The position numbers were made by a program, and so were the translations under genes. From the NCBI GenBank assembly GCA_948847595.1, contig CAQOGY010000001.1, positions 248,001 through 312,000 on the forward strand: 64,000 nucleotides of DNA. The letters run 5' to 3'. Positions 17,980 to 26,929 of the stretch are shown here, piece by piece. Positions within the stretch are counted from its first letter, which is position 1. Every line of letters starts with the position of its first letter. The notes under the pieces were generated by a model. That model was not told where the DNA came from, did no database searches, and was given only the letters and a program-made list of their open reading frames with translations. This DNA is from an uncultured Bacteroides sp. GTDB lineage: Bacteria > Bacteroidota > Bacteroidia > Bacteroidales > Bacteroidaceae.

Positions 17980-18453
17980 ATGAGCGTTAAGTATAGAAAA
18001 AGAAAAATCGTACTTCAATTCGACAAGGAGAATCCGTTGTCAAAGTACGTTGCTACTAATGTAGTTATTGGTAGTATCGGTTACAACAAACTCTGTGATG
18101 AAGTAAACCAGCGTACTGGGATGCATCGGGGCATAGTAGATGTTGTATTAAAGGGTGTCCAAGACACTATGATTTCTTTTTTAGAAGAAGGCTTTTCGGT
18201 AAAGTTGGGAGAGTTCGGGTCATTCCGTCCGTCCATTCAAGCCAAAAGCCAGGATAAAGAAGAAGATGTAGACTCGGACACAATATCTAGAGTAAAGATT
18301 GTTTTTACTCCGGGAAACAAATTTCAGCAGATGCTGGGTGGAGTGAGTAAAGAATCTTTCTTTAGTACGTCGAAAGATGGAGAGGAAGACAAAGGGAAAC
18401 CCGATAATCCGGGTGGTGGTTCCGAAGATGAAACACCGGATCCTTCTGTTTGA
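17980..18453 (+). CDS. HU/IHF-like DNA-binding protein with acidic tail
   Basis: 157 residues. Residues about 5-125 match the HU-like family common in Bacteroidales: a two-helix dimerisation part (YNKLCDEVNQRTGMHRGIVDVVLKGVQDTMISFLEEG), then VKLGEFGSFRPSI, which is the HU signature region, and a strand pair reaching VKIVFTPG. The C-terminal 30 residues are Gly/Glu/Asp/Pro-rich and disordered. It probably bends or coats DNA. It is monocistronic, with promoter 17904-17933 and terminator 18482-18516. Confidence 0.85.
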   Translation: MSVKYRKRKIVLQFDKENPLSKYVATNVVIGSIGYNKLCDEVNQRTGMHRGIVDVVLKGVQDTMISFLEEGFSVKLGEFGSFRPSIQAKSQDKEEDVDSDTISRVKIVFTPGNKFQQMLGGVSKESFFSTSKDGEEDKGKPDNPGGGSEDETPDPSV

Positions 18454-18481
18454 TCTTTTTTATTTATTTTAAGCTAAACGG

Positions 18482-18516
18482 ATGAGGGAAACTGAAAAGA
18501 TTCCCTCATTTTTTTT
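18482..18516 (+). terminator. Rho-independent terminator after the HU-like gene
   Basis: ATGAGGGAA (18482-18490) and TTCCCTCAT (18501-18509) form a perfect 9-bp stem followed by an eight-T run. Confidence 0.85.
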
Positions 18517-18548
18517 GTCATATTCGTCTGAAACCTTCCAAAACGCTG

Positions 18549-18614
18549 TTGGGCAATGGTGAAATCACGGTTGCCCAACGGTAAATTTGCCGTTGCCCAA
18601 CCGTGATTTTATGG
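18549..18614. repeat. array C: three direct repeats, 22-bp period, upstream of the AAA-ATPase
   Basis: Units begin at 18549, 18571 and 18593, each exactly 22 nt. The core is TTGSSCAA (TTGGGCAA once, TTGCCCAA twice; the two forms are each other's reverse complement), followed by CGG/CCG-type sequence. Confidence 0.85.
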
Positions 18615-18650
18615 ATAATGGCTATTTATTATCAAAATTGATGACATAAT

Positions 18651-18692
18651 ATATCTTATTGGCTTTTAATGATGTGTGTAGAATATTAACCG
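18651..18692. repeat. left copy of imperfect direct repeat flanking the AAA-ATPase gene
   Basis: ATATCTTATTGGCTTTTAATG..GAATATTAACCG. It aligns with 20402-20445: GAATATTAAC (10 nt) and TTTAATGA (8 nt) are identical, and 22 of 26 bases match over the core. Confidence 0.7.
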
Positions 18693-18788
18693 ATTTATCA
18701 GTGAGGTTTCTATGAGAGAATTGTAGGATATAAATTGCGGAGAATAATCTTTTAACTTGCCATGATAAAGAGTTCTATTAAAAATATA

Positions 18789-18796
18789 TATCTTTG
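18789..18796 (+). promoter_or_regulatory. -7 promoter element of the AAA-ATPase gene
   Basis: TATCTTTG, exact match to the Bacteroides -7 consensus, 33 nt before the ATG at 18830. No -33 TTG at standard spacing. Confidence 0.5.
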
Positions 18797-18829
18797 CGAG
18801 ACAGATGTTGATTTATAAAGGAAGCGAAT

Positions 18830-20386
18830 ATGAGCAATAAAATATATCCTATCGGTATTCAGAATTTTGAGAAAATTCGTAATGACGGTTATTTCTATAT
18901 TGATAAAACAGCCTTGATATACCAAATGGTCAAGACGGGAAGTTATTATTTCTTGAGTCGTCCGCGCCGTTTCGGAAAGAGTTTGCTCATCTCTACCTTA
19001 GAAGCCTACTTTCATGGAAAGAAGGATCTGTTTGAAGGACTGGCAGTAGAAAAGTTGGAAAAAGATTGGATTAAATATCCTATATTGCATCTCGACCTTA
19101 ATATCGAAAAGTATGACACACCGGAAAGTCTGGATAATATACTTGATAAATCGCTGACAGCGTGGGAGAAACTTTACGGTGCTGAGCCGTCCGAACGTTC
19201 GTTTTCCTTGCGTTTCGCCGGTATCATAGAGCGTGCCTGTAAATTGGCAGGGCAACGTGTGGTCATTTTGGTCGACGAATATGATAAACCTATGTTGCAA
19301 GCCATTGGTAATGAGGAACTTCAAAAACAATTTCGAAATACCTTGAAACCGTTCTATGGAGCGCTCAAAACAATGGACGGTTGCATCAAGTTTGCCCTTC
19401 TCACTGGTGTGACGAAGTTTGGCAAAGTCAGTGTATTCAGTGATTTGAATAATCTGGATGATATTTCAATGTGGAATGAGTACATCGAAATATGTGGTGT
19501 CAGCGAGCGTGAAATCCACGAAAATCTGGAAACGGAACTTCATGAATTTGCCGCAGCGCGAGGAATAACGTATGACAAACTTTGTGAAGAACTGAGGGAG
19601 TGCTATGACGGCTATCACTTTACGCACAATTCAATCGGCATGTACAATCCGTTCAGTCTGCTTAACGCTTTCAAACGCAAAGAGTTCGGTAGTTATTGGT
19701 TTGAAACGGGTACACCTACTTATTTGGTGAAATTACTGAAAAAACATCATTATGACCTGGAACGGATGACACATGAAGAAACCGACGCCCAGGTCTTGAA
19801 CAGTATAGACTCTGAATCCACTAATCCCATTCCGGTGATTTATCAAAGTGGATACCTCACTATTGAGGGATATGATGAACGTTTTGGCATGTATCGTTTA
19901 GGTTTTCCCAACCGTGAAGTGGAAGAGGGTTTTATTCGTTTTTTACTTCCTTTTTATGCGAATGTAAATAAGGTGGAGTCCCCGTTTGAGATTCAGAAGT
20001 TTGTCCGTGAAGTGGAATCGGGAGATTATAATTCTTTCTTCCATCGCTTACAGAGTTTCTTTGCGGATACTACTTACGAAGTGATCCGCGACCAGGAATT
20101 GCATTACGAAAACGTGCTTTTCATCGTTTTCAAACTGGTTGGTTTCTATGTTAATGTGGAATATAACACGAACGACGGCCGCATCGACCTTGTCTTACAG
20201 ACTGATAAGTTCATCTATATAATGGAATTTAAACTGAACGGCACGGCGGAAGATGCTTTGCAGCAGATTAATGACAAGCATTACGACCTTCCTTTCGAAA
20301 TGGACGGACGAAAGGTCTTTAAAATCGGCATAAACTTCAGTGCGGAAACCCGTAATATCGAGAAATGGATAGTGGAAGAAAAATAG
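18830..20386 (+). CDS. AAA-ATPase-like protein with C-terminal PD-(D/E)XK nuclease domain
   Basis: 518 residues. The N-terminal AAA_ATPase-like domain (PF09820 type) opens with the family signature YPIGIQNFEKIR and YFIDKT-type residues, then the P-loop RPRRFGKS (44-51) and Walker B VVILVDEYD (144-152). The C-terminal 110 residues are a PDDEXK_9-type nuclease fold with GRIDLVLQTDK and MEFKL supplying the D-ExK pattern. The family is strongly expanded in Bacteroidetes, and its role is not established. The gene stands alone between imperfect direct repeats (18651 and 20402), and a 22-bp array lies further upstream. Confidence 0.85.
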   Translation: MSNKIYPIGIQNFEKIRNDGYFYIDKTALIYQMVKTGSYYFLSRPRRFGKSLLISTLEAYFHGKKDLFEGLAVEKLEKDWIKYPILHLDLNIEKYDTPESLDNILDKSLTAWEKLYGAEPSERSFSLRFAGIIERACKLAGQRVVILVDEYDKPMLQAIGNEELQKQFRNTLKPFYGALKTMDGCIKFALLTGVTKFGKVSVFSDLNNLDDISMWNEYIEICGVSEREIHENLETELHEFAAARGITYDKLCEELRECYDGYHFTHNSIGMYNPFSLLNAFKRKEFGSYWFETGTPTYLVKLLKKHHYDLERMTHEETDAQVLNSIDSESTNPIPVIYQSGYLTIEGYDERFGMYRLGFPNREVEEGFIRFLLPFYANVNKVESPFEIQKFVREVESGDYNSFFHRLQSFFADTTYEVIRDQELHYENVLFIVFKLVGFYVNVEYNTNDGRIDLVLQTDKFIYIMEFKLNGTAEDALQQINDKHYDLPFEMDGRKVFKIGINFSAETRNIEKWIVEEK

Positions 20387-20401
20387 ATAGTATAAAGTAC
20401 C

Positions 20402-20445
20402 ATATCTTTTGTTAGCATTTAATGACATGTGCGGAATATTAACTG
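20402..20445. repeat. right copy of imperfect direct repeat flanking the AAA-ATPase gene
   Basis: ATATCTTTTGTTAGCATTTAATG..GAATATTAACTG, starting 16 nt after the ATPase stop codon, in the same orientation as 18651-18692. Confidence 0.7.
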
Positions 20446-20577
20446 CTTTGTATTTCTTGTGTCGGAAATAAAAGTTCACTGCCTTCTTTCATAATTCGGA
20501 AAAAAGTGCGAAATTTGCAACGCTTTTCAAGTTTGACAAGAAACTTACTAACACCTTTAAATAAAAAATTAAAGAAA

Positions 20578-22224
20578 ATGACTAAAAGTGCATTGCAAAT
20601 CGCAAGGGCTGCTTATCAGCCCAAACTTCCGAAAGCATTGGCATCAGGAGCCGTTAAAGCTGTAGCAGGTGCTGCTACACAGTCCGTAGCCGATCAGGAA
20701 GCTATCAAAGCATTATTCCCTAACACGTACGGAATGCCGTTAATTACATTCGAAGCTGGTGAGACTGTGGCTCTTCCTGCTATGAATGTGGGTGTAATCC
20801 TTTCAGGTGGACAAGCTCCCGGTGGACACAATGTAATCTCAGGTTTGTTCGATGGTATCAAGAAACTGAATCCGGAAAACAAATTGTATGGTTTCATCCT
20901 GGGCCCCGGCGGTCTGGTAGACCATAACTATATGGAACTGACTGCTGACATCATCGACGAATACCGTAACACGGGTGGTTTCGATATCATCGGTTCAGGA
21001 CGTACGAAACTGGAAGCTGAAAGCCAGTTTGAAAAAGGATTTGAAATCATCAAGGAGCTGGGCATCAAGGCGCTGGTTATCATTGGTGGTGACGACTCTA
21101 ACACAAATGCTTGTGTATTGGCTGAATACTATGCTGCGAAGAAGTATGGTGTACAGGTAATCGGTTGCCCGAAGACTATCGACGGTGACTTGAAGAACGA
21201 TATGATTGAAACTTCTTTCGGTTTCGATACGGCTTGCAAGACTTACGCAGAAGTAATCGGTAATATTCAACGTGACTGTAACTCTGCACGCAAATACTGG
21301 CACTTCATCAAATTGATGGGTCGTTCGGCTTCTCACATCGCACTGGAATGTGCTTTGCAGGTACAGCCTAACGTATGTATCATCTCTGAAGAAGTTGAAA
21401 CAAAAGATATGTCTTTGGATGATGTAGTGACATACATCGCTAAAGTGGTAGCAGACCGTGCTGCACAGGGACACAACTTCGGTACAGTATTGATTCCTGA
21501 AGGATTGGTTGAGTTCATCCCGGCTATGAAACGTCTGATTGCTGAATTGAACGACTTCCTGGCTGCTAACGCAGAAGAATTCGCTCAAATCAAGAAGTCT
21601 CACCAACGTGATTATATCATCCGCAAACTTTCTCCGGAAAACTCTGCTATCTACGCAAGTCTGCCGGAAGGTGTTGCCCGTCAGTTGACGTTGGATCGTG
21701 ACCCGCACGGAAACGTTCAGGTATCATTGATTGAAACAGAAAAACTGTTGTCTGAAATGGTAGCTACCAAGTTGGCTTCCTGGAAAGAAGAAGGTAAGTA
21801 TGTAGGTAAGTTTGCTGCACAGCACCACTTCTTCGGTTACGAAGGACGTTGCGCTGCTCCGTCAAACTTCGATGCTGACTACTGCTACTCCTTGGGTTAC
21901 ACAGCTTCTATGTTGATTGCTAACGGCAAGACTGGTTACATGTCTTCTGTACGTAATACGACTGCTCCTGCTGCCGAATGGATTGCAGGCGGTGTGCCTA
22001 TCACGATGATGATGAACATGGAACGTCGTCATGGTGAAATGAAGCCGGTTATCCAGAAAGCATTGGTGAAACTGGACGGTGCTCCTTTCAAGGCATTCGC
22101 TGCACAACGTGACCGTTGGGCTGTTGAAACGGATTATGTATATCCGGGTCCGATTCAGTACTTTGGTCCTACAGAAGTTTGCGACCAGGCAACCAAGACT
22201 TTGCAGTTGGAACAAGCTAAATAA
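20578..22224 (+). CDS. pfp: diphosphate--fructose-6-phosphate 1-phosphotransferase (PPi-dependent PFK)
   Basis: 548 residues from ATG 20578. The ATG at 20506 would add 24 basic residues, and the chosen start follows an A-rich leader usual in this genus. It phosphorylates fructose-6-phosphate with pyrophosphate instead of ATP, reversibly, in glycolysis. The PFK motifs are visible: [13 protein letters not shown], then GGDDSNTNA, where the Asp in place of the ATP-type Gly marks PPi use, and [10 protein letters not shown] with the PPi-type Lys. The length fits the long (class II) PFP. Monocistronic, followed by the inverted-repeat element 22277-22356. Confidence 0.95.
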   Translation: MTKSALQIARAAYQPKLPKALASGAVKAVAGAATQSVADQEAIKALFPNTYGMPLITFEAGETVALPAMNVGVILSGGQAPGGHNVISGLFDGIKKLNPENKLYGFILGPGGLVDHNYMELTADIIDEYRNTGGFDIIGSGRTKLEAESQFEKGFEIIKELGIKALVIIGGDDSNTNACVLAEYYAAKKYGVQVIGCPKTIDGDLKNDMIETSFGFDTACKTYAEVIGNIQRDCNSARKYWHFIKLMGRSASHIALECALQVQPNVCIISEEVETKDMSLDDVVTYIAKVVADRAAQGHNFGTVLIPEGLVEFIPAMKRLIAELNDFLAANAEEFAQIKKSHQRDYIIRKLSPENSAIYASLPEGVARQLTLDRDPHGNVQVSLIETEKLLSEMVATKLASWKEEGKYVGKFAAQHHFFGYEGRCAAPSNFDADYCYSLGYTASMLIANGKTGYMSSVRNTTAPAAEWIAGGVPITMMMNMERRHGEMKPVIQKALVKLDGAPFKAFAAQRDRWAVETDYVYPGPIQYFGPTEVCDQATKTLQLEQAK

Positions 22225-22276
22225 AAGATACTTTTCAGAGCGGTTGTAATAAAACAGTTGCAATGAAAGTTTTTCC

Positions 22277-22356
22277 AGGCACGGATTACGCAGATTAACA
22301 CGGTTTTTTAGTTATTCTATTTCTTATAAACCGTGTATTCCGTGTAATCCGTGCCT
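22277..22356. repeat. nested inverted-repeat intergenic element, probable terminator of pfp
   Basis: AGGCACGGATTAC (22277-22289) and GTAATCCGTGCCT (22344-22356) are perfect inverses. Inside them ACACGGTTT (22298-22306) pairs with AAACCGTGT (22328-22336). It looks like one of the dispersed palindromic elements of Bacteroides genomes. Confidence 0.7.
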
Positions 22357-22384
22357 ATCTCTAAATATTTATCATTTGAAGTAA

Positions 22385-23278
22385 ATGCCGCCACGCAACA
22401 ACCCGATGTCTGCCGTACAGAAGAAAAAAACTGTTTCTACTACCCGAAAGAAAGGAACGGTTTCTTCTTCCAAATCTCCCCGTACCCCGAAAAAGGTACA
22501 AGCGAAGCATAGTCATGCTATGCCTGTTTGGCTTCGCAATATCTTGGCAGTGATGATTGTCGGTTGTTTCTCCATTGCTTTTTATTATTTCTTTATCCGT
22601 CCTTATGCTTACCGTTGGAAACCTTGCCACGGATTAAAAGAATATGGCGTCTGTATTCCGGCAGGATATGATATTCACGGAATTGATATTTCCCATTATC
22701 AGGGAAAAATAGACTGGCCGAAACTCCGGCAGAACAAAGAGACGGTGACTCCTTTGCACTTTGTCTTTATGAAGGCGACGGAAGGCGGAGACCATGGCGA
22801 TACTACTTTCTCGGCTAACTTTGCCAATGCCCGTAATCACGGATTTATCCGGGGAGCCTATCATTTTTATATTCCGAGCACGGACGCTCTGAAACAGGCG
22901 GACTTTTTTATCCGTACGGTGAAACTGGATACAGGCGACTTGCCCCCTGTACTCGATGTGGAAGTGACCGGACGAAAAGAAAAAGCAGAATTGCAGCAAG
23001 GCATCAAACGCTGGCTCGACCGTGTGGAATCTCATTACGGAGTGAAGCCGATTCTTTACACTTCCTATAAATTTAAGACACGTTATCTGGACGATTCCAT
23101 TTTCAACGCATATCCTTACTGGATTGCCCATTACTATGTTGACTCCGTGAGGTATCAGGGCAAGTGGGACTTTTGGCAACATACGGACGTGGGGAATGTC
23201 CCCGGAATCGAGGAAGATGTCGACCTGAATGTATTCAACGGTACATTGGAAGACCTGAGAAAGCTGACAATTAAATAA
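22385..23278 (+). CDS. membrane-anchored GH25 lysozyme
   Basis: 297 residues. A basic, Ser/Thr/Lys-rich cytoplasmic N-terminus (1-46) precedes one membrane helix (about 49-70), then a periplasmic GH25 (Chalaropsis-type muramidase) domain. Visible motifs are GIDISHYQG (D101), FMKATEG, GAYHFY, VLDVEV (D191/E193, the catalytic acidic pair), YTSYKF and FWQHTD. It should cleave the MurNAc-GlcNAc bond of peptidoglycan. The long basic N-terminal tail is unusual for GH25 and its purpose is unknown. Stands alone between pfp and the 2-oxoacid dehydrogenase cluster. Confidence 0.9.
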   Translation: MPPRNNPMSAVQKKKTVSTTRKKGTVSSSKSPRTPKKVQAKHSHAMPVWLRNILAVMIVGCFSIAFYYFFIRPYAYRWKPCHGLKEYGVCIPAGYDIHGIDISHYQGKIDWPKLRQNKETVTPLHFVFMKATEGGDHGDTTFSANFANARNHGFIRGAYHFYIPSTDALKQADFFIRTVKLDTGDLPPVLDVEVTGRKEKAELQQGIKRWLDRVESHYGVKPILYTSYKFKTRYLDDSIFNAYPYWIAHYYVDSVRYQGKWDFWQHTDVGNVPGIEEDVDLNVFNGTLEDLRKLTIK

Positions 23279-23323
23279 CAGGGTATTTCCTTTCCAAACA
23301 ACTTATCTCTTCTCTCATTTGTT

Positions 23324-23358
23324 ATAATCGTATTATTACTTAAAAAAAATACGATTAT
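23324..23358 (+). promoter_or_regulatory. inverted repeat reaching into the lpdA start codon
   Basis: ATAATCGTATT (23324-23334) is a perfect inverse of AATACGATTAT (23348-23358), and the right arm takes in the A and T of the ATG at 23357. As RNA this would be an 11-bp hairpin closing the initiation region. Confidence 0.55.
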
Positions 23359-24700
23359 GAACTTTGATATAGCTATTATTGGCGGTGGCCCTGCCGGTTA
23401 TACGGCCGCCGAAAGGGCAGGGGCAAACGGATTGAAAGCCGTTCTTTTCGAGAAGAAAGCAATAGGTGGAGTATGTCTCAACGAAGGATGTATCCCTACT
23501 AAAACTTTGTTATATTCTGCTAAAATACTGGATAGCATAAAGACTGCTTCCAAGTATGGCGTTTCCGCCGAATCTCCTTCTTTCGATTTGTCCAAAATCA
23601 TGAACCGTAAAGATAAGACGGTGAAAATGCTGACAGGGGGCGTGAAGATGACTGTAAACTCTTATGGGGTGACAATCGTAGAGAAAGAAGCCTTCATCGA
23701 AGGAGAGAAAGACGGATTGATTCGCATCACTTGTGACGGCGAGACTTACTTCGCCAAATATCTGCTGGTCTGTACAGGTTCTGATACGGTGATTCCCCCG
23801 ATACCGGGATTGTCGGATGTCAGTTACTGGACTTCCAAAGAAGCGTTGGAAATAAAGGAACTTCCCAAAACTCTGGTTATCATTGGCGGCGGAGTGATTG
23901 GGATGGAATTTGCTTCTTTCTTTAACAGCATGGGCGTAAAGGTGCATGTTGTGGAAATGATGCCCGAGATTCTAGGGGCAATGGATAAGGAAACGAGTGG
24001 TATGCTCCGTACCGAATACACCAAACGCGGAGTTACTTTCTACCTGAATACGAAAGTGGTGGAAGTGAAACCGGATGGAGTCGTGATAGAGAAAGACGGG
24101 AAAACTTCTACCATTGAAGCGGAAAAAATATTGCTTAGCGTAGGCCGTAAGGCAAACCTGTCCGGCGTAGGACTGGATAAACTGAACATCGAACTCCTGC
24201 GTAACGGAGTGAAAGTGGATGAACATCTACAGACTTCCCATCCCCATGTATATGCTTGCGGAGATATTACGGGATATTCCTTATTGGCGCATACCGCCAT
24301 CCGTGAAGCGGAAGTTGCCGTCAATCACATTCTGGGAGTTGAAGACCGGATGAATTACGATTGTGTGCCGGGCGTGGTCTATACCAATCCCGAAGTTGCA
24401 GGAGTCGGAAAGACCGAAGAAGAACTGATAAAACTGGGACTTCCTTATCGTGTCTCCAAATTGCCAATGGCTTATTCAGGGCGATTTGTAGCGGAGAATG
24501 AGCAGGGCAACGGACTTTGCAAGCTGATTCAGGATGAAGAAGGAAAAATCATCGGTTGTCATATGTTGGGAAATCCTGCATCGGAACTCATCGTGATAGC
24601 CGGCATCGCCATTCAGAGAGGATATACGGTGGAAGAATTTCAAAAGACCGTATTCCCGCATCCTACGGTGGGAGAGATTTATCACGAGATTATGTTTTAA
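23357..24700 (+). CDS. lpdA: dihydrolipoamide dehydrogenase (E3)
   Basis: 447 residues. FAD-binding GGGPAG near the N-terminus, the redox-active disulfide C40-x4-C45 in GGVCLNEGCIPTK, the NAD-binding GGGVIGMEFA, and the dimer-interface catalytic dyad H435/E440 in HPTVGE are all present. It reoxidises dihydrolipoyl groups of the 2-oxoacid dehydrogenase complex, reducing NAD+. Clustered with lplA and the E2 and E1 genes, it should serve that complex. The inverted repeat 23324-23358 may fold over the start codon. Confidence 0.96.
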   Translation: MNFDIAIIGGGPAGYTAAERAGANGLKAVLFEKKAIGGVCLNEGCIPTKTLLYSAKILDSIKTASKYGVSAESPSFDLSKIMNRKDKTVKMLTGGVKMTVNSYGVTIVEKEAFIEGEKDGLIRITCDGETYFAKYLLVCTGSDTVIPPIPGLSDVSYWTSKEALEIKELPKTLVIIGGGVIGMEFASFFNSMGVKVHVVEMMPEILGAMDKETSGMLRTEYTKRGVTFYLNTKVVEVKPDGVVIEKDGKTSTIEAEKILLSVGRKANLSGVGLDKLNIELLRNGVKVDEHLQTSHPHVYACGDITGYSLLAHTAIREAEVAVNHILGVEDRMNYDCVPGVVYTNPEVAGVGKTEEELIKLGLPYRVSKLPMAYSGRFVAENEQGNGLCKLIQDEEGKIIGCHMLGNPASELIVIAGIAIQRGYTVEEFQKTVFPHPTVGEIYHEIMF

Positions 24701-24719
24701 TTCTTATCCCGGCCAGTCT

Positions 24720-25442
24720 ATGATTCGATGTATATATAGTCCGTTTACTGATATTTATTTTCACTTGGCAGCAGAAGAGTATTTGTTAAAGCAGGGAAAC
24801 GATGATATTTTTATGCTTTGGCAGGATACTCCCTCTGTGGTGATAGGTAAACATCAGCGTCTGCGGTCGGAAGTGGATACGGAGTGGGCAGAACAGGAAC
24901 AGATACATATTGCCCGCCGCTTTTCGGGCGGAGGGACGGTGTATCATGATTTGGGTAATGTCAATCTGACTTTTATCGAAACAGCGCCGCGCCTGCCTGA
25001 GTTTATCACTTATCTTCAGCGGACATTGGACTTTTTGGCATCCATCGGTGTAATGGCAAAGGGGGATGAACGGCTCGGTATCTATCTGGATGGAATGAAA
25101 ATATCGGGGAGTGCACAATGTGTACATAAAGACAGGGTTCTGTATCATTGCACTTTGCTTTATGATACCAATCTTACGGTACTGAATAAGGTCTTGAACC
25201 CGGAACTGCCAGGCGATGACGGATCTCTATCCTCTGCATATGCCGTTCCATCCGTTCGGAGTGAAGTGACCAATATCCGTAAGCACTTATCAGTAGGAAC
25301 TGTGGACGATTTTAAAGAAAAGGCTTTCCGGTATTTCAGCAAATCGCAAATGGTCAGTTCATTCAGTGGCGAAGAGATTGTGACTGTCAATCAGCTTCGG
25401 AAAGAAAAGTATGTTCAGAAAGAGTGGATATATAATCGTTGA
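24720..25442 (+). CDS. lplA: lipoate--protein ligase A
   Basis: 240 residues, 19 nt after lpdA. The biotin/lipoate ligase motif RRFSGGGTVYHDLGN (about 66-80) and the catalytic-lysine motif MKISGSAQ (K127) are visible. It adenylates lipoate and attaches it to the lipoyl lysine of E2 (K43 in the next gene). Shorter than E. coli LplA (338), so its C-terminal accessory domain is reduced to about 40 residues. Its place inside the complex cluster suggests dedicated lipoylation by scavenged lipoate; no lipoate synthase is seen in the window. Confidence 0.92.
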   Translation: MIRCIYSPFTDIYFHLAAEEYLLKQGNDDIFMLWQDTPSVVIGKHQRLRSEVDTEWAEQEQIHIARRFSGGGTVYHDLGNVNLTFIETAPRLPEFITYLQRTLDFLASIGVMAKGDERLGIYLDGMKISGSAQCVHKDRVLYHCTLLYDTNLTVLNKVLNPELPGDDGSLSSAYAVPSVRSEVTNIRKHLSVGTVDDFKEKAFRYFSKSQMVSSFSGEEIVTVNQLRKEKYVQKEWIYNR

Positions 25443-25551
25443 AATATAAGTTATGTTTATCAGCGTCCGGTTAAAAATACCTTAACATAAAACTTTCTAT
25501 TTCAGCCCATTGTTCTATTATATCAAGGTTGAATAAATAAATTTACTGTCT

Positions 25552-26892
25552 ATGTCAAGATTCGAAATAAAAATGCCCAAGTTGGGCGAGAGTATAACCG
25601 AAGGGACAATCGTCTCCTGGTCTGTAAAAGTGGGTGATATGATTCAGGAAGACGATGTTCTTTTTGAAGTAAATACTGCTAAAGTAAGTGCCGAAATACC
25701 TTCTCCGGTAGCGGGAAAGGTAGTCGAGATTTTATATAAAGAAGGGGATACCGTTGCGGTAGGTACAGTTGTAGCCATTATTGATTTGGATGGTGAAGGC
25801 GCTGCCGAAGGGGAAACTACCCATGAAGAAACTGTAAAAGAAGAAGTTCCCGCAAGTCAGTCTCCGGCTCAGCAGGAAGTTGTCAAACCGGTTGTCGCCG
25901 AGGAAGAGCGTTGGTATTCGCCGGTCGTGATTCAACTCGCAAGAGAAGCGAAGATTCCGAAAGAAGAACTGGACTCCATACAGGGAACCGGTTACGAAGG
26001 ACGATTGAGCAAGAAGGATATAAAAGATTATATCGACAAGAAGAAAAGAGGTGTCAGTGGGGATTCCAAACCGTCAGCACCCGTTGCTGCTCCTGCTGCA
26101 AGCAAACCGTCGGTTGCTGCTGCCGCACCGGCAAGCCCGAAATCTTCTCCGGCCGCTCCGGCTGAGTCCAAATCATCCGCTCCTGTCACTATGCCGGGTG
26201 TAGAGGTGAAAGAGATGGATCGTGTCCGCCGGATTATAGCCGACCATATGGTTATGTCTAAGAAAGTATCTCCGCATGTCACTAATGTGGTAGAAGTAGA
26301 TGTCACCCGTTTGGTGCGCTGGCGCGAAAAGAACAAAGACGCTTTCTTCCGTCGCGAAGGTGTCAAGCTGACTTATATGCCCGTGATTACGGAAGCCGTA
26401 GCGAAAGCATTGGCAACCTATCCGCAGGTGAACGTATCGGTGGACGGATACAATATTCTTTTCAAGAAACATATCAATGTGGGTATTGCCGTTTCTTTGA
26501 ACGATGGAAATCTGATTGTGCCTGTGGTACACGATGCCGACCGTCTGAATCTGAACGGACTGGCTGTTGCCATTGATTCCCTGGCCCTGAAAGCGAGAGA
26601 TAACAAGCTAATGCCCGACGACATTGACGGCGGTACATTTACCATTACCAACTTCGGTACATTCAAGAGTTTGTTCGGTACGCCGATTATTAATCAGCCC
26701 CAGGTAGCTATCTTGGGAGTAGGCTATATCGAAAAGAAACCTGCCGTCATAGAAACCCCTGAAGGTGATACAATTGCTATCCGTCATAAGATGTACCTTT
26801 CCTTGTCTTATGACCATCGGGTAGTGGACGGAATGTTGGGAGGTAACTTCCTGCATTTTATAGCCGATTACCTGGAAAACTGGAAAGGTTGA
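25552..26892 (+). CDS. 2-oxoacid dehydrogenase E2 (branched-chain type acyltransferase)
   Basis: 446 residues. Lipoyl domain at 1-80 with the modified Lys at 43 (VNTAKVSAE). An acidic linker follows, then the E1/E3-binding domain at about 120-160 (YSPVVIQLAREAKI, ending IKDYI). Next is an Ala/Pro/Ser-rich flexible hinge (about 170-215) and the catalytic CoA-acyltransferase domain ending with H422 and D426 (DHRVVDG). It moves the acyl group from E1 to CoA. Together with the GE-type TPP motif of E1, a branched-chain 2-oxoacid substrate is likelier than pyruvate or 2-oxoglutarate. Confidence 0.92.
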   Translation: MSRFEIKMPKLGESITEGTIVSWSVKVGDMIQEDDVLFEVNTAKVSAEIPSPVAGKVVEILYKEGDTVAVGTVVAIIDLDGEGAAEGETTHEETVKEEVPASQSPAQQEVVKPVVAEEERWYSPVVIQLAREAKIPKEELDSIQGTGYEGRLSKKDIKDYIDKKKRGVSGDSKPSAPVAAPAASKPSVAAAAPASPKSSPAAPAESKSSAPVTMPGVEVKEMDRVRRIIADHMVMSKKVSPHVTNVVEVDVTRLVRWREKNKDAFFRREGVKLTYMPVITEAVAKALATYPQVNVSVDGYNILFKKHINVGIAVSLNDGNLIVPVVHDADRLNLNGLAVAIDSLALKARDNKLMPDDIDGGTFTITNFGTFKSLFGTPIINQPQVAILGVGYIEKKPAVIETPEGDTIAIRHKMYLSLSYDHRVVDGMLGGNFLHFIADYLENWKG

Positions 26893-26929
26893 TAACTGAT
26901 TGTTTCATTCATTAAGAACTTCATTAACC

